57,023 nucleotides of DNA from Elusimicrobiota bacterium. GTDB lineage: Bacteria; Elusimicrobiota; Elusimicrobia; UBA1565; UBA9628. The stretch spans positions 1-57,023 of the forward strand of contig JACRDQ010000035.1 in NCBI GenBank assembly GCA_016218545.1, written 5' to 3'. Within the stretch, counting starts at the first letter, position 1. Each line of letters starts with the position of its first letter. A program made the position numbers and the translations under genes. Positions 52,449 to 57,023 of the stretch are shown one piece after another. The notes under the pieces are model-generated. The model did not search any database. It saw nothing but the letters and a program-made list of their open reading frames with translations, and was not told the DNA's origin.

Positions 52449-53731
52449 GCGGGGTCTTTCTCCATGGCGGAGACGCAGGCCGCGATGGTGAGGTCGCCCG
52501 TGACGTTGAGCACGGTCCGGCTCATGTCGAGGAGGCGGTCCACGCCCAGGATGATGCCGATGCCCTCTCCAGGCACGCCCACGGACTGAAGGACCACGGC
52601 GATCAGGGGCAGGGAGCCTCCGGGCACGCCTGCCGTGCCCACCCCGGCCAGGATGGACATGACCACCACGCTGAACTGCTGGCCCAGGGTCAGGTCCACG
52701 CCGAAGAACTGGGCCAGGAAGAGCACGGTGACGCCCTCGTAGAGGGCCGTCCCGTTCTGGTTGGCCGTGGCTCCGATGGTGAGCACGAAGTTGCTGATGT
52801 CCCTGGGGAGCTTGAGCTCCTCCTGGGCGGCCTTGAGCGACACCGGCAGGGTCACGTTGCTCGAGCTCGTGGCGAACGCGGTCATCATCACGCCTGAGAT
52901 GTCCTTGAAGAAGGCCAGCGGGCTCCTGCGGCAGATGACCGCGATCGCGGTCGAGTAGACCACCAGGAGGTGCAGGGCCAGGGCCCCCGCCACGAGGAGG
53001 AAATACCCCGCCAGCAGGCGCAGGGCCTCCACGCCGGCGGTCGCGGACACCGAGAACATCAGGCCCGCCACGCCGTAGGGCGCCAGGCCCATGGCGAGCT
53101 CGATGATCTTGAGCATCACGGCCAGGACCGACTCGAAGACCCCCTTCAAGGCAGCGGCCTTGGCCGGGCCCACCAGGGACATGGAGAGCCCGACCAGGAG
53201 CGAGAAGAACATCAGGGGGATGAGCCCGCCCTCGAAAGCCTCCACCGCGTCAGCCAGGGGGTTCTTCGGGATGATCTCGACCAGGGTCTGGACCAACCCC
53301 TTCTTCTTGCCCGCGTTCTCCAGGTTCCTGGTCACGGCCTGGCTCTGCAGGGACGCGGTCAGGGCCTGCCGCACCTCGGGAGCAAGCCCGGCGCCGGGTT
53401 TGAAGAGGTTGACCCCGGCCACGCCGATGAGCACCGCGACGGCGGAGAAGGCCAGGGTCAGCATGAGGGTGCGCGCCCCCACGCGGCCGACGCGGCCGAT
53501 GTCGCCGATCTCAGCCACGCCCAAGGCCAGGGCAGCCACCACCAGGGGGACGACGGCCATGAAGACCAGGCGGAGGAAGACCTGCCCCAGGGGGTTGGCG
53601 AGGTTGACCGCGCACCATGCCAGCCTGGGGTCTCCGCCGAAGAGGGCCTTGCCCAGCAGGCCCAGGACCGTGCCCGCGATGAGGCCGATGAAGATCTTGG
53701 TGTGCAGGGCGAGGCCCTTCTTCGCGCTCAT
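52445..53731 (-). CDS. Dicarboxylate/amino acid:cation symporter (SDF family)
   Basis: A 428-residue SDF (GltP/DctA-type) transporter with about eight membrane helices. The HP1-type SSSNVTLPVS and the TM7 block ATANQNGTALYEGVTVLF are visible; the second reads NQNGT where glutamate transporters have NMDGT, a Met-to-Gln and Asp-to-Asn change at the sodium-site motif. The last helices carry GVPGGSLPLIAVVL. It brings in an acidic or neutral amino acid or dicarboxylate with a cation and could serve the catabolic genes nearby. The promoter TTGACT-18-TATAGT lies just upstream, with the -10 box 9 nt before the ATG. Confidence 0.9.
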   Translation of the reverse strand: MSAKKGLALHTKIFIGLIAGTVLGLLGKALFGGDPRLAWCAVNLANPLGQVFLRLVFMAVVPLVVAALALGVAEIGDIGRVGRVGARTLMLTLAFSAVAVLIGVAGVNLFKPGAGLAPEVRQALTASLQSQAVTRNLENAGKKKGLVQTLVEIIPKNPLADAVEAFEGGLIPLMFFSLLVGLSMSLVGPAKAAALKGVFESVLAVMLKIIELAMGLAPYGVAGLMFSVSATAGVEALRLLAGYFLLVAGALALHLLVVYSTAIAVICRRSPLAFFKDISGVMMTAFATSSSNVTLPVSLKAAQEELKLPRDISNFVLTIGATANQNGTALYEGVTVLFLAQFFGVDLTLGQQFSVVVMSILAGVGTAGVPGGSLPLIAVVLQSVGVPGEGIGIILGVDRLLDMSRTVLNVTGDLTIAACVSAMEKDPA

Positions 53732-53740
53732 GGCCGTGTC

Positions 53741-53770
53741 ACTATAGCCAAGGGGGCGAGGCCGAGTCAA
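53741..53770 (-). promoter_or_regulatory. Near-consensus sigma70 promoter of the symporter gene
   Basis: TTGACT (53770-53765), an 18-bp spacer and TATAGT (53746-53741). The -10 box ends 9 nt before the ATG at 53731, so the transcript start would be about 53734, giving a leader of only a few bases. Confidence 0.75.
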
Positions 53771-53815
53771 TCGTCCCGGCCTGTAGCCCGGCTGAATGGG
53801 CCCCGTCCCGTTTGA

Positions 53816-53934
53816 TTGACAAGGCCTTCCATTCAGGGGCACACTCGGTGTTGTCCCTGACCTGCCCTGGGCGGGGGCTAAACGCAGCAGCATCCCCCCG
53901 GGTGCGCTCTCGGTGCGCACCCGGGTCCTCTTTT
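53816..53934 (+). ncRNA. Candidate small RNA with own promoter and terminator
   Basis: TTGACA (53816-53821) follows TTGA, then a weak -10 candidate near 53839-53845. No supported ORF is present. An 11-bp perfect stem (53897-53907 with 53915-53925), loop TCTCGGT and tail TCCTCTTTT form a rho-independent terminator. The transcript would be about 85-95 nt. It does not match the SRP, tmRNA or 6S forms I know. It is part of the 489-nt non-coding stretch 53732-54220. Confidence 0.45.
53897..53934 (+). terminator. Rho-independent terminator in the 53.7-54.2 kb gap
   Basis: CCCGGGTGCGC pairs with GCGCACCCGGG around a 7-nt loop, followed by TCCTCTTTT. It ends a transcript that does not come from a visible gene. 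Confidence 0.85.
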
Positions 53935-53989
53935 GCGCATGTCCGTGGCCGTCCTGAGGATTCCCCGAGGTTCGTATGCTATAACTTGA

Positions 53990-54019
53990 TTGACAATGCG
54001 TTCCTTTGAGGTCTACAAT
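53990..54019 (+). promoter_or_regulatory. Near-consensus sigma70 promoter before the 54221 gene
   Basis: TTGACA (53990-53995), 18-bp spacer, TACAAT (54014-54019). The preceding TTGATTGACAA repeats the -35 region at 53812-53822. An upstream TGC-TATAAC (~53977-53984) may be a second start. A ~195-nt leader (54027-54220) follows; I see no riboswitch in it. Confidence 0.75.
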
Positions 54020-54220
54020 CGGCATTGAGGTGTCGTAACCGCTATCCTTGGCGCAAGGAGGCAGGAGTTGGGGTCGCCGGGTCCCGACGAAAGTTCGCGA
54101 CGTTATCGTTCCCGCCATCAGGCAGGTGAGCTAGCGCCCACCGCCGCAGCCCCGCACACTGCCGCCCCCGCGCTTCCAGCCCGCCGCCGTCATCCGCCGC
54201 ATCCGAAGGAGCATCATCCC

Positions 54221-55222
54221 ATGAGAATCACTATCGCGTTCATCCTCGCAGCATCGTTCGCGGCCAGCTCGGCTTGGGCGGCGCAGGTCCAGGGGGAGGG
54301 ATCAAGAGGTAGGCTGGCGGATACTACCGTTAGCGGGTATCAAGTCAAGGAGGCCTTCAGGATCATTGGTCCTGGCTCAGCTCTGGAATTGTCCCAGTCG
54401 TCTCAGAAACAACATTTCTCTGTAAGAGGATTCGACGTGGATGACAACGGCAACATTCTCATCAATATTGAACAGATAACCATGGAGGGCTGGAGGGACA
54501 TTAGCGCCGAAGAAGCATTCGAAGCGGCTAATGGTAAGGGATCTGCGGCAGGCGCAGAGTTCCGTGAGTGGAAGAAGGACCGATTTGCAGAGAAACGAAC
54601 TGCCTCAGACGAGGAGCGATCTGAGGCCTGGGACGATTTCACGGCTGGGCCACAACGGCGCGACCCTGGTATCCGACCGGTGTATCAGCGGGAAACTCTT
54701 GGGTTCAGGATGTCGATGGCAGGCAAGCTGCTGGACAAAGCCAAAGCAGCAATTGCTGCGAAGAACTCCATGCTGATTCCGCCGGAAGCCTTTGCTTCGG
54801 ATGATCCACGCGTGGCTTGGTTCAATGCCAATATCCCGCTCAAAGAGTACAAATCCCGGCGTCGAGAAGTGAAGTACCGAAGCGGGGCAAAGATTAAGAC
54901 TATGACGGAGACGCCATACTTCGAAGAAGGCAGTGTCCTCGGCGAGGACATGAATGGGAATCGAGTTTATCTCATGCGGATCGATGTCCCCTTCACCCGA
55001 AAGCACATACATGGAACAACCGACTTCGTCTACAGGGTTTACTGTCTCGGTCGTGATCAGAAAGTCAGGTTTAGTGCCGAGGCATATCCGAATATCCGAA
55101 TGAATAAGCGCACCGGCGACTTGTATGAGGTTTCTGGGGGTGCCTACGAGGGCCTGATGCCTGCTATCGGGGACAGCAAGAAGTCCAAGGTCTCCTCTCT
55201 GCGCATCTGGAGGGCAAAGTGA
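54221..55222 (+). CDS. Exported protein of unknown function, coupled to a SpoIID-like gene
   Basis: A 333-residue protein with a signal peptide (FILAASFAASSAWAAQ). The mature region has a helical, charged middle (EEAFEAANGKGSAAGAEFREWKKDRFAEKRTASDEER) and a C-terminal beta-like part (FVYRVYCLGRDQKVRFSAEAYPNIRMN). I recognise no family. GGAG lies 9 nt before the ATG. The stop overlaps the GTG of the next gene (GTGA). GC falls visibly from about 54290 on, compared with the rest of the window, suggesting a different origin. It probably works with the SpoIID-like protein. Confidence 0.65.
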   Translation: MRITIAFILAASFAASSAWAAQVQGEGSRGRLADTTVSGYQVKEAFRIIGPGSALELSQSSQKQHFSVRGFDVDDNGNILINIEQITMEGWRDISAEEAFEAANGKGSAAGAEFREWKKDRFAEKRTASDEERSEAWDDFTAGPQRRDPGIRPVYQRETLGFRMSMAGKLLDKAKAAIAAKNSMLIPPEAFASDDPRVAWFNANIPLKEYKSRRREVKYRSGAKIKTMTETPYFEEGSVLGEDMNGNRVYLMRIDVPFTRKHIHGTTDFVYRVYCLGRDQKVRFSAEAYPNIRMNKRTGDLYEVSGGAYEGLMPAIGDSKKSKVSSLRIWRAK

Positions 55223-57023
55223 ATATCTCCTCATGGTTCGTCGCCCTGAGCGGTGTTATCCTGGGCGCGGGGTCTCCGGCATTTGGGCAGACCTCCGATA
55301 TTTTATCTACGACGAGCCACGCCTTTCCCGACAGAATTATTGTCGTCCAGAGGGACACCTGTGCTCAATTGGCCGATGTGACCTTCCGGGAGTACATTCA
55401 AGGGGTTGTTAAACAGGAGATCGAAGGTGCCGTCAACAATCCCAACCGAGGACTGAACACGGCCCAGAAAATTGAGGCTCTAGAGGCCCAGGCATTGGCT
55501 GCGCAGACTGCGTACCTCACGAACTCCCAGTGCATTAACAAGTGCGATGGGTTGTCGACGAACGTCGAAAGCTCGGAATATTGCCAGGTGTTTGCTGCGG
55601 GACCTTACACGACCAATCTCCAGACCGCAGTGACTGCGGTTGAAAATCAGAAACTTACCCTAAACGGGAATCGCATCGGTGCGCTGTTCTTCGACTCAAC
55701 TGATGGCGGCTTTACCATCAATAGCGAGGTCGAGGATGGCTACTACGATCCCGCAGAGCGCAAGCACATCACGCCGGAGTTCATCGCCGGGCAAACTGGC
55801 GCGACTCGACGACATGGAATGTCGCAAGTCGGGGCTGTCTTCATGGCCGGACCTGGCACAGCTTACAATCAGAACCATTCTGGAATCCTTCAGCATTACT
55901 ACGGCCCGATGTGCCCGGCTATCACGAAGGCAACATTAACCCAGGATGGCCAAGTCAAGTTCCAACGGACCTGGGCCGACAACAACAACTTCACTGCCGC
56001 CGATATCACGGCTCCAGGGCCTACTCGAACAAAAGCGACTCCGACCGATACGCCGCTGAGAGCTGGCAGCAATGCGACGCTCGAAATCGAATTCAATGAG
56101 CAAGTCATTAGCCCGGGCACCGGCATTGAGATCGTCGTCGGTGGAAAAACCTTGACGGGCGGAGTTCGGACCCGGCCCTTCCCGGCGAGTCCCCCGGAGA
56201 AGTGGACGTTTACCATGTCGCCGGAATTCCTCGCCTCGTTGCCCGATGGGCAGGTCCCCGCTGAAGTAACGGCCAACAATCGGTATGCGACGGTCCTCTC
56301 GATTGACTCAAATCCCGAAACCATGGGGTTCCGCGACTACGCCGGCGGCATGCATGCGTGTGACCCAGGCCCGGATAGCACTTCAATAGTATTCGAGAAG
56401 ATCTCGTACAGCAGCCCGACGGTGGGCCTCGTTGACACCGCGCAGAACGGCGAGCCCCGGCCGCATGGTCCTTTTGTCGGAGTCGCCAACAACATGGAGA
56501 CGCGCCTATGGCTCCATGACATTCCACGGCCGGACGAGGAGCCGGGCATCCTGTTTCAGGCCGAGGGCGCTCCGGAATTGCGGGCGCTGGAGGTGGGCGA
56601 AGTGGACGCCGAGGGAGCGCTCGTCCCCGAAGGGCGCATCTGGCGGACGGAGGCAGTCGGCATGTTCCGCAGCGCGCGATTGACGAGCGATGCCATCCCG
56701 GAGGGAACCAGCTACGGCGTGCTCGCCGAGGGCGGCGGCGGGACCGGCACCACGGTCTATTTCGGGGTGGACAGCACGTCGCCGGCTGTCCATTACGACC
56801 TGCATGTCAGTGCCAACTTGTCGGCTTACATCAAGGTGACGGCCACGGATACCGTGTCCGGAGTCAAGGACATCTTCCTCAGCTATGACTGGCCCAACCT
56901 GATGGAAGACGCTTTGGTGCAGGTCGGGACAGGGGCACCGAACCTGCCTGTCATGTCCGAGACCTTCCAGTTGCCGGACCGGGTGCCCGGCCAGGTTGAA
57001 GAGTTCCAGGGTTATCTGGTAGC
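55219..57023 (+). CDS. Exported SpoIID/LytB-domain protein, cut by window edge
   Basis: At least 601 residues, open to the end of the window. It starts with GTG overlapping the previous stop (GTGA). A signal peptide (VALSGVILGAGSPAFGQ) is followed by VTFREYIQGVVKQEIEG, IEALEAQALAAQTAYL and RRHGMSQVGAVFMA, then HSGILQHYYGP. This is the SpoIID order (the GHGVGMSQ..A core, ILxHYY); SpoIID is a lytic transglycosylase acting on denuded peptidoglycan glycan. The GHG catalytic-region context is changed to RRHGMSQ. The later ~330 residues look like beta-sandwich modules. Lower GC than the window average. Confidence 0.8.
   Translation, partial: MNISSWFVALSGVILGAGSPAFGQTSDILSTTSHAFPDRIIVVQRDTCAQLADVTFREYIQGVVKQEIEGAVNNPNRGLNTAQKIEALEAQALAAQTAYLTNSQCINKCDGLSTNVESSEYCQVFAAGPYTTNLQTAVTAVENQKLTLNGNRIGALFFDSTDGGFTINSEVEDGYYDPAERKHITPEFIAGQTGATRRHGMSQVGAVFMAGPGTAYNQNHSGILQHYYGPMCPAITKATLTQDGQVKFQRTWADNNNFTAADITAPGPTRTKATPTDTPLRAGSNATLEIEFNEQVISPGTGIEIVVGGKTLTGGVRTRPFPASPPEKWTFTMSPEFLASLPDGQVPAEVTANNRYATVLSIDSNPETMGFRDYAGGMHACDPGPDSTSIVFEKISYSSPTVGLVDTAQNGEPRPHGPFVGVANNMETRLWLHDIPRPDEEPGILFQAEGAPELRALEVGEVDAEGALVPEGRIWRTEAVGMFRSARLTSDAIPEGTSYGVLAEGGGGTGTTVYFGVDSTSPAVHYDLHVSANLSAYIKVTATDTVSGVKDIFLSYDWPNLMEDALVQVGTGAPNLPVMSETFQLPDRVPGQVEEFQGYLV

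Noticed and set aside
53847..53934. SRP RNA, 6S RNA or GEMM riboswitch
   Set aside because: None of the conserved motifs (such as GGAAGGAAGCAGCC for SRP, or the GEMM tetraloop receptor) is present.

Overview
The window is about 57 kb of very GC-rich bacterial DNA. It encodes a diderm cell: there is a TonB-dependent receptor, an OmpA-family protein, many signal peptides and type IV pilin-like proteins. The two pilins share an [10 protein letters not shown] start and a [21 protein letters not shown] stretch. From memory these, and the exported proteins with long Ala/Pro/Ser/Val-rich N-termini, resemble Elusimicrobiota. This is an inference; no rRNA or other phylogenetic marker is present.

Region 1 (1-18.9 kb) is an accessory specialised-metabolism-like locus. 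A leftward operon (10264 to 3532) encodes two U32-family proteins, two asparagine-synthetase-like ATP-dependent enzymes without the glutaminase nucleophile Cys2, and a cobalamin-binding radical SAM enzyme. The first four genes are joined by 4-nt ATGA overlaps. A second leftward pair (2343 to 1) encodes another cobalamin-type radical SAM protein and an exporter-type ABC ATPase; an SGNH-hydrolase-like gene lies between the two. Running right are a TonB receptor, an ABC importer (permease, ATPase, binding protein), a 35-codon basic peptide and a TTG-started glycosyltransferase. The peptide carries a YxxPxL...G signature typical of lasso-type RiPP leaders. A third leftward operon (18883 to 16070) encodes a PqqD-like RRE protein, a radical SAM/SPASM protein and a GT2 glycosyltransferase. 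I read the whole as a candidate RiPP-like pathway lacking a recognisable B2 protease and lacking a normal core peptide. It is the most novel item in the window.

Region 2 (19-24 kb) is an energy-metabolism operon: a membrane-anchored HdrD/CCG iron-sulfur protein, then a 2-oxoacid:ferredoxin oxidoreductase made of a ferredoxin-alpha fusion and a beta-gamma fusion.

Region 3 (24-38 kb) holds two pilin-like genes, a class III cyclase fused to an RDD membrane domain, glycogen phosphorylase, RmlA, a secreted propeller-like protein, two secreted GH13 enzymes and a polytopic protein of unknown function. Region 4 (38-46 kb) has envelope or secreted proteins: an EreA-like protein, a PAN-domain protein, an exported bleomycin-hydrolase-like peptidase, unknowns and an OmpA-family protein.

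Region 5 (46-53.7 kb) is an amino-acid catabolic module: two aldehyde dehydrogenases, a class III aminotransferase and a saccharopine-dehydrogenase-like enzyme, followed by a CYTH protein and a dicarboxylate/amino-acid symporter. Region 6 (53.7-57 kb) has a 489-nt non-coding stretch with near-consensus promoters and a candidate small RNA. It is followed by two translationally coupled genes of lower GC, the second a SpoIID-like protein cut off by the window edge.

Many start codons lie only 6-9 nt after a -10-like hexamer, which suggests frequent leaderless mRNAs.
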